DNA from: Anaerolineales bacterium
GTDB taxonomy: Bacteria > Chloroflexota > Anaerolineae > Anaerolineales > Villigracilaceae
Assembly: GCA_028689195.1 (NCBI GenBank)
Contig: JAQTWR010000099.1
Location: forward strand, 1-8,528
Direction: 5' to 3'
DNA length: 8,528 bases
The notes under the pieces were generated by a model. The model was not told the origin of the DNA. It searched no databases and saw only the letters and a list, made by a program, of their open reading frames with translations. Positions 1 to 5,851 of this stretch are shown here, piece by piece (the stretch's first letter is position 1; every line of letters starts with the position of its first letter). Both the position numbers and the translations under genes were made by a program.

Positions 1-618
1 GATCAAGTGATTCCGCGCTTCGTTGTCGAAGATAATTTTTTTATTTCCATAACCGCGCTCGGCATCGGTCAATGCGCGGTCGAGCAAAATCCCCGTTTCG
101 GTTTGATTCAAATTCCGCAGTTGAAAAACGCGCGAGCGCGAGATCAACGCTTTGATGACTTCAAAGTATGGATTTTCCGTTGTCGCGCCGATGAGCGTGA
201 ACGTGCCGTTCTCGACGTGGGGCAGAAGCGCGTCTTGCTGCGCCTTGTTCCAGCGATGAACTTCGTCCACAAAAAGGATGGTGCGCTCGTTGTGTAATCT
301 TCGGCGCTCGAGCGCTTCGTCAATTGCCGCGCGCAAATCCGCTTTGCCCGCGAGGATGGCAGAGATGGTGACGAAATGACTCTTGGTGCTGTTGGCGATG
401 ACTTGCGCCAGCGTGGTCTTGCCCGTGCCGGGAGGTCCCCACAGAATGATGGACGAGAAAAGTTTATCGGCTTTGATGGCGCGCTGCAAAAGTTTGCCTT
501 CGCCCACGATATGCTCCTGCCCGATGTATTCATCCAGCGTGCGCGGACGCATTCGCGCGGCAAGCGGCGCTTCGGTTTTCATGCGTTCATTCATGGCGTG
601 GTCAAAGAGATCGGTCAT
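1..618 (-). CDS. rarA: Replication-associated recombination protein RarA/MgsA (AAA+ ATPase), N-terminal part only
   Basis: The reading frame is open from the ATG at 618-616 to the window edge, giving 206 codons; the C-terminal half lies outside. Seen: Walker A GPPGTGKT (residues 61-68), Walker B ILFVDEVH (114-121) followed by [17 protein letters not shown], and sensor-1 IGATTENP (143-150). The N-terminal [20 protein letters not shown] block is typical of the RarA/MgsA/WRNIP1 family. Members are usually about 440 residues, so roughly half is present. Family knowledge: a clamp-loader-like tetrameric ATPase acting at stalled replication forks with SSB, in the cytoplasm. The Shine-Dalgarno is weak (AAGAG, 6 nt before the ATG), but the start matches the family N-terminus. 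A Trp replaces the usual Phe in the DE(I/V)HRFNKAQQD block. RuvB or a clamp-loader subunit is less likely because HRWNKAQQD and ATTENP are RarA hallmarks. Confidence 0.95.
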   Translation of the reverse strand, partial: MTDLFDHAMNERMKTEAPLAARMRPRTLDEYIGQEHIVGEGKLLQRAIKADKLFSSIILWGPPGTGKTTLAQVIANSTKSHFVTISAILAGKADLRAAIDEALERRRLHNERTILFVDEVHRWNKAQQDALLPHVENGTFTLIGATTENPYFEVIKALISRSRVFQLRNLNQTETGILLDRALTDAERGYGNKKIIFDNEARNHLI

Positions 619-659
619 AGAAGGCTCTTATGCGTTTGACGTTTTTTTGCATGGCGGGG

Positions 660-668
660 ATTGTATCA
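660..668 (-). promoter_or_regulatory. Candidate extended -10 promoter for rarA
   Basis: On the minus strand the sequence reads TGATACAAT, an extended -10 (TGn followed by TACAAT, five of six bases matching TATAAT). It would start transcription near 653, leaving a leader of about 35 nt before the ATG at 618. No good -35 is present at 16-18 nt upstream, as expected if the TGn motif compensates. It lies just downstream of the palindrome at 680-719, which would separate the HAD gene from rarA. Inference from motif match only. Confidence 0.35.
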
Positions 669-679
669 GAGCGCGGCAT

Positions 680-719
680 TAACAAACTCCAAAGTCTCTG
701 GACTTTGAAGTTTGTTTAA
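680..719. repeat. Palindromic repeat copy 1 (GACTTTGG family), at the 3' end of the HAD gene
   Basis: A 16-bp imperfect stem, 681-696 against 701-716, has a 4-nt loop (TCTG) and a single mismatch (C689 against A708, which is a G-U pair if transcribed from the minus strand). The core CTCCAAAGTC/GACTTTG is shared with the elements at 1499-1556 and 2226-2270. Where those carry GG at the stem base, this copy carries AA, and the partner bases change too, so pairing is kept. The edges read ATTAAC and GTTTAAC. The HAD stop codon TAA (718-716) falls in the right edge. No U-tract follows in either direction, so it is not a classical intrinsic terminator; it may act as a REP-like mRNA 3'-end hairpin. 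Confidence 0.8.
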
Positions 720-1444
720 CGCTCCAAGATAGGAAATAATTCGTCGAAGCGGGAAATCTCGAAGTCAGGTTGAACGCGTTGTTTTTCTTCGGCGGTGAAA
801 GTCGCTCGGCGCGTAATCCATATCGTTTGCATTCCTAAATTTTTTGCGCCGACTATATCCGCTTGCAAACTATCGCCGATCATCATGGCTTCGGCGGGCT
901 CGATATTCCACCGCGCGAGAGCGATCTCAAACGCGCGCGGATGCGGCTTGCGATAATAGCACGCGGCGGAAGTCAGCACAAAATCAAAGTAAGCGCGCAC
1001 GCCGAAATTCTCGATGAGTTCCTGCACGTCTTTGTCGTCGCCCGCGTTGGAGAAAATTCCCAAACGATAATTTTGCGATTTCAATTTTTGGATCGCCGCC
1101 TGCGAATCGTCTTCCAATTCCCAATTGGTTTGCGTGACCGAATACATCGCGTCGAGCGCCGACCTCAAAGTGGATTCGGCGACCTCGGTATATCCCAACT
1201 CCCGAAGCAATTCGCGCAAGACGAAGTGATACGTTGTTTCGGCGCAATCTTTATCGCGCTGCTCGTAATATTGACGCAGGCGCGCGCGGAAAATTTTTGT
1301 GTCGAGCTCTATGTTGTTCGCGCGCAGAGAATCCGCCAACGCTTGGTCGGCGCGACGATAGATCGGATTCCAGTCGCCGCGCGCGCGCATGAGCGTGCCG
1401 CCAAGATCAAATAGGATGTAACGAATGTGCGCTTTCATAGTCAT
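716..1444 (-). CDS. HAD-superfamily hydrolase, phosphoglycolate-phosphatase/YjjG-like
   Basis: A 242-residue soluble protein with all four HAD motifs in order: motif I FDLGGTL with nucleophile Asp13, motif II GIFSNAG with Ser132, motif III YRKPHP with Lys166, and motif IV MIGDSLQADIVGAKNLGM with Asp191 and Asp196. A helical insertion between motifs I and II (about residues 20-110) is consistent with a C1-type cap. Family role: hydrolysis of a phosphate ester or similar bond through an aspartyl intermediate, Mg-dependent, cytoplasmic; substrate unknown. Residue 15, usually the general acid/base Asp of DxD, is Gly here, a variant I recognise as recurring among HAD proteins annotated only as family members. 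The start could instead be the ATG two codons later (1438); neither has a strong Shine-Dalgarno. The stop codon lies inside the palindrome at 680-719. Confidence 0.9.
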   Translation of the reverse strand: MTMKAHIRYILFDLGGTLMRARGDWNPIYRRADQALADSLRANNIELDTKIFRARLRQYYEQRDKDCAETTYHFVLRELLRELGYTEVAESTLRSALDAMYSVTQTNWELEDDSQAAIQKLKSQNYRLGIFSNAGDDKDVQELIENFGVRAYFDFVLTSAACYYRKPHPRAFEIALARWNIEPAEAMMIGDSLQADIVGAKNLGMQTIWITRRATFTAEEKQRVQPDFEISRFDELFPILER

Positions 1445-1498
1445 GGGTATACCCCCGCGGGCGTTTTGGGTAAAGGGGAATTTTGTAGGGTGTTACGC

Positions 1499-1556
1499 GG
1501 AGTCCAACGACTCCTGTCGTTGGACTCCAAAGTCTGGAGACTTTGGAGTCCGTTAC
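1499..1556. repeat. Composite palindromic repeat copy 2: two overlapping hairpins at the 3' end of the GT-C-like gene
   Basis: Hairpin A is a perfect 13-bp stem, 1499-1511 against 1516-1528, with loop TCCT. Hairpin B is a perfect 13-bp stem, 1522-1534 against 1539-1551, with loop TGGA. They share 1522-1528 (GGACTCC), so only one full hairpin can form at a time. Hairpin B with its TAAC edge is identical over 33 nt (1523-1555 in reverse orientation) to 2227-2259. The stop codon of the GT-C-like gene (1555-1553) is that TAAC edge. GTTAC occurs at 1492-1496 on the left and 1552-1556 on the right. No U-tract follows. The element fills the right half of the 108-bp gap upstream of the HAD gene. Confidence 0.85.
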
Positions 1557-3505
1557 GATGAAGCAAAAAACGGCGCGAGCGCGCGCAGAATAACAAAGAC
1601 GAACCAGGCGTTGTTGATCATCAAGATTACAACGAGAATTGTCGTCAAAATTTCAAACCACTTGCGGTTTGCAAATTCGGCATACGACAGCGCGATGAAA
1701 AAGATCAGCGCGTATGCCCAATAAGGCGCGTAGAGGAAAAGTTCCGTACCGTAAACCAGATGCATTGCGAAGTTAAACGCAAGGCTGCCAAGCAATCCAA
1801 ACATCAGCGAAAGATGCGGCGATGTGCGGAAGTTTTTCGCAAATAATACAAATGCTCCCGCGAGGAAGACGAGCCAAAGGGCAAGCGGAATATTTTCAGC
1901 GCCTTTATACGAAGCAAATTTGTGATCGCGCCAGTCGAAAGTTTTCAGGTCAATAGTGGGGAAGAGATCGGCTTTCTTTTGCGAGATCACAATCAACGGG
2001 TCGGGCGCGACGACTTCATATAGAAACATGGTGCGCGCAGCGACTTGAAATTTTTCTTTTACGCTTGCGAGCGGCGATGCGTAAGCGGGTTTAACGAAAT
2101 TCCCTTCAAAGGCAAGGTCGGCGGGGACGAAGAAAAATGTTTCGGCGCGCGGATAAATAATGTTGGTAAAAACCGTCAACGTCACGCCGAGCGCGACGAC
2201 GAGAAAACAATAGCGGATTATTGCTTTAACGGACTCCAAAGTCTCCAGACTTTGGAGTCGAGACTTTGAATTCGGTGCGAAGTTTTTATTGAAGAATAAT
2301 CCAATGGTGGTTTGCGCGATATTTGTGATTGTGATTCCGAAAACGATCACGCCCAACGGAACAAGCCTTGAGAGTCGATTCTCTCCCGCTTGAATAAGCA
2401 GAAAGAAAAAAATCAACGAAGTCATGCCGAAGACGTAATTTTCAGTCAGCGAGCCGAAGAGCAAATGCGCGGAGGTCGAGCCGAGAAGAATCGCAAATAT
2501 AAACGCGTATGTATCCGCGCCCGTCGCGCGTTTGACGAAGAGATAAGCCATCGTCACGCAGGCTCCGCTTAGGGCGGCGGCGATGAGAATTGGCGCAAGA
2601 TTCCATTGCGCGCCCATGAACATTCCCAGCAGGCGAATCAGCGGGCGCGTGGTGATCAACACCAGCGGATGCACCGCGCGATTAATCGCGTCGCTTTCGG
2701 GGCTGCCGAGAATGGACATCCACGGTCCTGCGTCCGTTTCAAAGAGGACGCTGTTGACGCTAAACGCGGGATGATTCAACGCGCGCGCGATGACGAGATT
2801 GATGAGGAAGAACATGCCGCCCGCGTAAATTCCGGGCAGGTTTTCTTTGACGAATGAAAATAATTTCGTTTCGCTGAATTTTCGATAAAGTCCCCGCGCT
2901 TCAATTTGACCCAGCGCCGCGATGCCCAACACGCCCGAAACGATTGCGCTCGCGAAGAAAATCCCCGCCAAATTTTGCGAAATGGTGACGTAATCCCAAA
3001 CAAACATTGTGGGGAATTTTGCGCTGATAAATAACAGGGCGCTGAAAAGCACGGGCGGGATGAGGCACAGAATAATATTCAGCGGCTTGCGTAAAAATCC
3101 ATTTTGAAAAGAGCGCGCCGCGCGGCGGACGAGATAAGTTCCAAGCGCGCTGAATATTGGAAGCAGAATCAGCGTGAAGGTCATAACGCTGAATCGCGTT
3201 TTGAGAACTTCATCCAAGAATCCAACCGCGCCGTAAACGAGGAGCAGGCTTAATCCAAACGACAGAAAATAATGAAGGTAGGAAATATTGGCGGTTTCGA
3301 GTCGCGTTTGTTTTATCCGTTTTTCGAGTATGGGAAAGGCTTCAAAGAATAAATATGCAATCGCCAGCGCGGGGATGAGAATCAAAAAAACGCGGTCTAT
3401 GGCTGCATAGTCCGAAGCGTCGAACAGGGTCGCCGCCGAAGCGCTGAATATAAACCCGATGACGGCGCCAAGTCCCGCGCGAAATATTGCCTGCGAAAAT
3501 TTCAC
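1553..3505 (-). CDS. Polytopic membrane protein, possible GT-C-type glycosyltransferase, function unknown
   Basis: 650 residues from a GTG at 3505-3503, with about 15-17 predicted membrane spans along the length; inner membrane. I do not recognise the exact family. A short acidic motif (F-E-T-D-A-G-P-W-M, residues 255-263) follows a span and precedes HPL (279-281) and SLTENYVFG (352-360). This layout recalls GT-C glycosyltransferases, whose catalytic Asp/Glu sits in the first outer loop and which use polyprenyl-phosphate sugars, but here about six spans precede it, so the assignment is tentative. A soluble loop lies at about 452-540 and a GTELFLYAPYW motif at 586-596. The GTG is preferred over an ATG at 3556 because AGGAG lies 9 nt upstream and the ATG would fall in the candidate -35. 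Residues about 413-427, in a polar loop between spans 381-402 and 431-450, are encoded by a palindromic repeat. The stop codon lies in another copy. Confidence 0.65.
   Translation of the reverse strand: MKFSQAIFRAGLGAVIGFIFSASAATLFDASDYAAIDRVFLILIPALAIAYLFFEAFPILEKRIKQTRLETANISYLHYFLSFGLSLLLVYGAVGFLDEVLKTRFSVMTFTLILLPIFSALGTYLVRRAARSFQNGFLRKPLNIILCLIPPVLFSALLFISAKFPTMFVWDYVTISQNLAGIFFASAIVSGVLGIAALGQIEARGLYRKFSETKLFSFVKENLPGIYAGGMFFLINLVIARALNHPAFSVNSVLFETDAGPWMSILGSPESDAINRAVHPLVLITTRPLIRLLGMFMGAQWNLAPILIAAALSGACVTMAYLFVKRATGADTYAFIFAILLGSTSAHLLFGSLTENYVFGMTSLIFFFLLIQAGENRLSRLVPLGVIVFGITITNIAQTTIGLFFNKNFAPNSKSRLQSLETLESVKAIIRYCFLVVALGVTLTVFTNIIYPRAETFFFVPADLAFEGNFVKPAYASPLASVKEKFQVAARTMFLYEVVAPDPLIVISQKKADLFPTIDLKTFDWRDHKFASYKGAENIPLALWLVFLAGAFVLFAKNFRTSPHLSLMFGLLGSLAFNFAMHLVYGTELFLYAPYWAYALIFFIALSYAEFANRKWFEILTTILVVILMINNAWFVFVILRALAPFFASS
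2226..2270. repeat. Palindromic repeat copy 3, inserted in frame inside the GT-C-like gene
   Basis: A perfect 12-bp stem, 2232-2243 against 2248-2259, has loop TCCA. A left edge TTTAAC and an additional half-arm AGACTTTG (2261-2268) flank it on the right. The block 2227-2259 is identical to the reverse complement of 1523-1555. It is read through as coding sequence for roughly S-K-S-R-L-Q-S-L-E-T-L-E-S-V-K (residues 413-427), a hydrophilic stretch between two membrane spans. The frame avoids the edge TAA by reading it as GTT AAA. Confidence 0.85.
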
Positions 3506-3514
3506 TCGATGATT

Positions 3515-3519
3515 CTCCT
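3515..3519 (-). promoter_or_regulatory. Shine-Dalgarno deciding a GTG start
   Basis: The minus strand reads CAGGAGAATCATCGAGTG. AGGAG sits 9 nt before the GTG at 3505, whereas the in-frame ATG at 3556 has no comparable site. This moves the GT-C-like start 17 codons downstream and places the first hydrophobic span about 10 residues from the N-terminus. Confidence 0.7.
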
Positions 3520-3527
3520 GACGTAAA

Positions 3528-3556
3528 AGTATCCCAATTTTACCCGATGCGGTCAT
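3528..3556 (-). promoter_or_regulatory. Candidate sigma70-type promoter for the GT-C-like gene
   Basis: On the minus strand ATGACC (3556-3551, four of six matching TTGACA) is followed after exactly 17 nt by GATACT (3533-3528, four of six matching TATAAT). Transcription would start near 3521, giving a leader of about 16 nt that contains the AGGAG ribosome site. A competing -10, TAAAAT, overlaps the spacer but lacks a -35. Motif-based inference. Confidence 0.35.
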
Positions 3557-3582
3557 GCGGAATTCTAAAGAGAGTGGCTAAA

Positions 3583-3698
3583 AGAATGGGCTTTCATTAA
3601 CCACGAAGCCACAAAGGCACGGAGACTCAAAGGTTTCTTAGCGACTTGGCGGCTTTGAGCCTTTGTGGTTAGCCCACAAGATTAGTCGCTCCCATTCT
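3583..3698. repeat. Large imperfect palindrome (AACCAC...GTGGTT element) between helicase and GT-C-like genes
   Basis: The inner core is a long imperfect inverted repeat. AACCAC (3599-3604) opposes GTGGTT (3665-3670), and the AAG-C-CAAAG-type words inside the left arm also match the reverse complement of the right arm, with scattered mismatches, out to about 3635. Outer arms nest around it: GGGCT (3588-3592) with AGCCC (3671-3675), and AGAATGGG (3583-3590) with CCCATTCT (3691-3698). Similar CCACGAAG/CCTTTGTGG intergenic elements are, from memory, widespread in bacterial genomes; I have no database check. It shares no sequence with the GACTTTGG palindromes and shows no coding potential. It lies just past the helicase terminator. 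Confidence 0.65.
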
Positions 3699-3730
3699 AA
3701 AATAAAAACCCGCCTCAATTGAGACGGGTT
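3699..3730 (-). terminator. Rho-independent terminator of the DEAD-box helicase gene
   Basis: The transcript of the minus strand forms a 10-bp stem (3730-3721 with 3716-3707, one G-U pair, loop AAUU) followed directly by a U-rich tail, UUUUUAUUUU. It starts 12 nt after the helicase stop codon. The plus-strand reading would have a C-A mismatch and no U-tract, so the terminator is directional. Confidence 0.88.
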
Positions 3731-3742
3731 GCCGTTTGACGA

Positions 3743-5002
3743 TTATCTGCTTTTTCTTGGCGCGAGACGATTTCTGCCGTAACTCTTCGGCGTGGGGGCG
3801 GGGCGCGGCGGGCGGCGGGAATCTTCGCGGGGGGCGCCTCTGCCTCTCGATGCGTTGGGCGAGCGCGGCGGCGCGGCGGTCGTGTAATCGAAGCCTTCGA
3901 GAGTCTCGCGCTTGATCGCTCCTCCCATGATTCGTTCGAGAATTCGAATCATATCCTTGTCTTCATCTGTGACCAAAGTGAACGCGTCGCCGGTGCGTTG
4001 GGCGCGTCCCGTTCTGCCGATGCGGTGAATGTACGCGTCGGCGGTGTCGGGCATATCGTAGTTGATGACGTGCGAAATGCTCTCCACGTCCAAGCCGCGC
4101 GCGGCGATATCGGTGGCGACCATGATCGGGTGCGTGCCGTCCTTGAAACCTTTCAGCGCAGATTGGCGCTGACCTTGCGAACGGTCGCCGTGCAAACTGG
4201 TGACCTTGAAGCCCGCGCGTAAAATCTGCTGCGAGACTTTTTGCGCGCGATATTTTGTGCGCGTGAAAATCAAAACTGAATCGGTATCGGTGCGTTTGAG
4301 CAGTTCAAGCAAAAGCGGAGATTTCAAATGCGGCGGCACGGGATACAACGCGTGCGTCACTGTGTACGCGGGGCGGCTGATTCCCATGGCGATTTTTTGC
4401 GGCTGTTTCAGCGCCTGCGCCGCAAGCAATTCCACGTCGGCGGGGAAGGTGGCAGAGAACATCATCGTCTGGCGTTTCTCTGGCACGGCTTTGACAATGC
4501 GGCGCACGTCGGGCAGAAAGCCCATGTCGAACATTCTGTCGGCTTCGTCCAGCACGAGGATTTCGATGTCCTTCATCTTCGCATGACCTTGCGCGATTAG
4601 GTCAAGCAAACGTCCGGGACACGCGACGATGATTTCGGCGCCGTTGCGTAACGCGGTGATTTGCGGATTCGCGCCGACGCCGCCGTAGATGGTCACGCTG
4701 CGGAGTTTTGTCCCCGCCGATAGTTGGCGGATAACGTCGTTGATTTGCTCCGCGAGTTCGCGCGTGGGCGTGACGATCAATGCGCGCGGAGTGTGGCGCT
4801 GTCCGGTGGTAAGTAATTTGTTTAAGATAGGCAACACAAACGCGGCGGTCTTGCCTGTGCCAGTTTGCGCTGTGCCGATAATGTCGCGTCCGCGCACGGC
4901 GGCGGGGATGGCGGCTTCTTGAATAGGCGTGGCGGTTTCATAGCCAGCTTTTTGAATTCCCTGCATCAGGCGGGAATCGAGATTAAATTGCGTGAAGTTC
5001 AT
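3743..5002 (-). CDS. ATP-dependent DEAD-box RNA helicase, RhlE-like
   Basis: 419 residues with the full DEAD-box set: Q motif ATPIQ (24-28), motif I AQTGTGKT (45-52), Ia PTRELAEQI (79-87), Ib CPGR (128-131, usually TPGR), II DEAD (152-155), III SAT (183-185), IV VLIFTRT (243-249), V TDIAARGLDV (297-306) and VI HRIGRTGR (326-333). The tail (about 377-419) is rich in Arg and Pro and probably binds RNA without specificity. Known role: ATP-driven unwinding of short RNA duplexes in ribosome assembly, RNA decay or cold adaptation. The length and short basic tail best fit the RhlE group; CsdA/DeaD and DbpA would carry a C-terminal RNA-binding domain, which is absent. Shine-Dalgarno AAGGA stands 4 nt before the ATG. 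Both sides carry terminators, so it is probably monocistronic with a leader of up to about 110 nt; no convincing promoter was found. Confidence 0.95.
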   Translation of the reverse strand: MNFTQFNLDSRLMQGIQKAGYETATPIQEAAIPAAVRGRDIIGTAQTGTGKTAAFVLPILNKLLTTGQRHTPRALIVTPTRELAEQINDVIRQLSAGTKLRSVTIYGGVGANPQITALRNGAEIIVACPGRLLDLIAQGHAKMKDIEILVLDEADRMFDMGFLPDVRRIVKAVPEKRQTMMFSATFPADVELLAAQALKQPQKIAMGISRPAYTVTHALYPVPPHLKSPLLLELLKRTDTDSVLIFTRTKYRAQKVSQQILRAGFKVTSLHGDRSQGQRQSALKGFKDGTHPIMVATDIAARGLDVESISHVINYDMPDTADAYIHRIGRTGRAQRTGDAFTLVTDEDKDMIRILERIMGGAIKRETLEGFDYTTAAPPRSPNASRGRGAPREDSRRPPRPAPTPKSYGRNRLAPRKSR

Positions 5003-5113
5003 AAATTCCTTATTAAGCGCCGCACCACACGGATGAATTGTCCCAGTTGATGAGTATGATCCTATCGAGTTTATGTTCCCGTAAGGAAGGTGCGACGCAC
5101 AACATGGTATACG

Positions 5114-5142
5114 AATAAAAAACGGCGAACGATTCGCCGTTT
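5114..5142 (-). terminator. Rho-independent terminator of the transporter-hydrolase operon
   Basis: The minus-strand transcript forms a perfect 10-bp stem, 5142-5133 with 5129-5120 (AAACGGCGAA and its complement), loop UCG, followed by a run of six U. It lies about 72 nt after the stop of the YiiX-like gene and upstream of the helicase gene, insulating the two. The plus-strand side has only GTTTGTAG, so it acts on the minus strand. Confidence 0.85.
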
Positions 5143-5214
5143 GTAGATGACGAGCCTTTCCGCTGATTTTTTAGCGACGCCCTGATTTTATCACCAAAAG
5201 CCCGCCCAAACTGA

Positions 5215-5805
5215 TTACCGATTGGAGATTGGCTCCGCCTGATCGCTCATCCTGTGAATACATTCATCCCAAATTTCCTGCGGATAAATGATGCGGTTTG
5301 TGCCGGGCAGCGATTCCATCGCCATGCCCGAATTCAAGTCAATGCCGCAGCGCAGATAAGCGCGGTAGATGAGTTGGCTGCAATAGAATGATTCGTCCGT
5401 ATCCGAATTGAGGAAATTCAAGTTATAGGATTTTCCAATCTGCGCGAGGGAAAACGCGGAAATATCCGCGCGGATTTGTTCCTCGAGTTCGGTGGAGAGT
5501 CCGCGCCCCGCGAGGGGATAAGCGACGCCGTAGAACGTATCCACGAGATGCCCCCGTTCCTTCATGGTGTGTTCCGCGTCCCAGTTTCCTTCATGCACTT
5601 CAAACGTGACTACGCCCAACGCGCCCGCTTCGATACAGCGTCCGTCAGGACCGAGATACATGGCAACATGATCCACATCCCCGGGTACGAGCCTGCCGAC
5701 CAATCGCCAAAATTCGCCGGGCAGAATATCGGGCTTTCCGTTCATTGTGCAAATCACGTCGCCCGTTTGTACGGTTATGCCGTTGATTTTGTAATGGTGG
5801 GTCAT
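5215..5805 (-). CDS. YiiX/YebB-like permuted NlpC/P60 cysteine hydrolase
   Basis: 196 residues from the ATG at 5805. The layout fits the circularly permuted papain-like (NlpC/P60, LRAT/YiiX) fold: an N-terminal TGDVICT strand (14-20), the catalytic His in DVDHVAMYLG (His46), a probable acidic partner in CIEAG (Glu59), and the catalytic Cys in a C-terminal helix, FYCSQLIYRAY (Cys142). Family members cleave amide bonds in peptidoglycan peptides, lipids or proteins; the substrate is unknown here. No signal peptide or membrane span is visible, so it looks cytoplasmic, unlike many cell-wall P60 enzymes. The start is chosen because GGAG lies 5 nt upstream; a longer reading from a TTG at 5958 would overlap the preceding transporter gene and has no support. 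It follows that gene by 46 nt and ends before a strong terminator, so it is the last gene of the operon. Confidence 0.8.
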   Translation of the reverse strand: MTHHYKINGITVQTGDVICTMNGKPDILPGEFWRLVGRLVPGDVDHVAMYLGPDGRCIEAGALGVVTFEVHEGNWDAEHTMKERGHLVDTFYGVAYPLAGRGLSTELEEQIRADISAFSLAQIGKSYNLNFLNSDTDESFYCSQLIYRAYLRCGIDLNSGMAMESLPGTNRIIYPQEIWDECIHRMSDQAEPISNR

Positions 5806-5810
5806 TTTTG

Positions 5811-5814
5811 CTCC
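5811..5814 (-). promoter_or_regulatory. Shine-Dalgarno fixing the start of the YiiX-like gene
   Basis: The minus strand reads GGAGCAAAAATG, placing GGAG 5 nt before the ATG at 5805. This selects the 196-residue protein over the N-terminally extended reading into the upstream gene. Confidence 0.7.
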
Positions 5815-5851
5815 ATATTCATTATACGCAAAAATAATCCTTTGAGTTTCC

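Noticed and set aside
144..563. A 139-codon open frame on the minus strand overlapping rarA
   Set aside because: It is a shifted frame of rarA with no family features; the rarA frame carries Walker A, Walker B and sensor motifs.
863..1414. A 183-codon open frame on the plus strand
   Set aside because: Antisense to the HAD gene, whose four motifs are intact; it arises from GC-rich codon periodicity.
680..2270. CRISPR array
   Set aside because: The three repeats are irregularly spaced (hundreds of bases), differ in orientation and form, and no cas gene is present.
2606..2857. Plus-strand open frames inside the GT-C-like gene
   Set aside because: Low-complexity charged translations antisense to a clear membrane-protein frame; shadows.
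5003..5113. Possible structured leader or riboswitch upstream of the helicase gene
   Set aside because: No recognisable riboswitch core, anti-terminator pair or clear promoter could be identified by eye.
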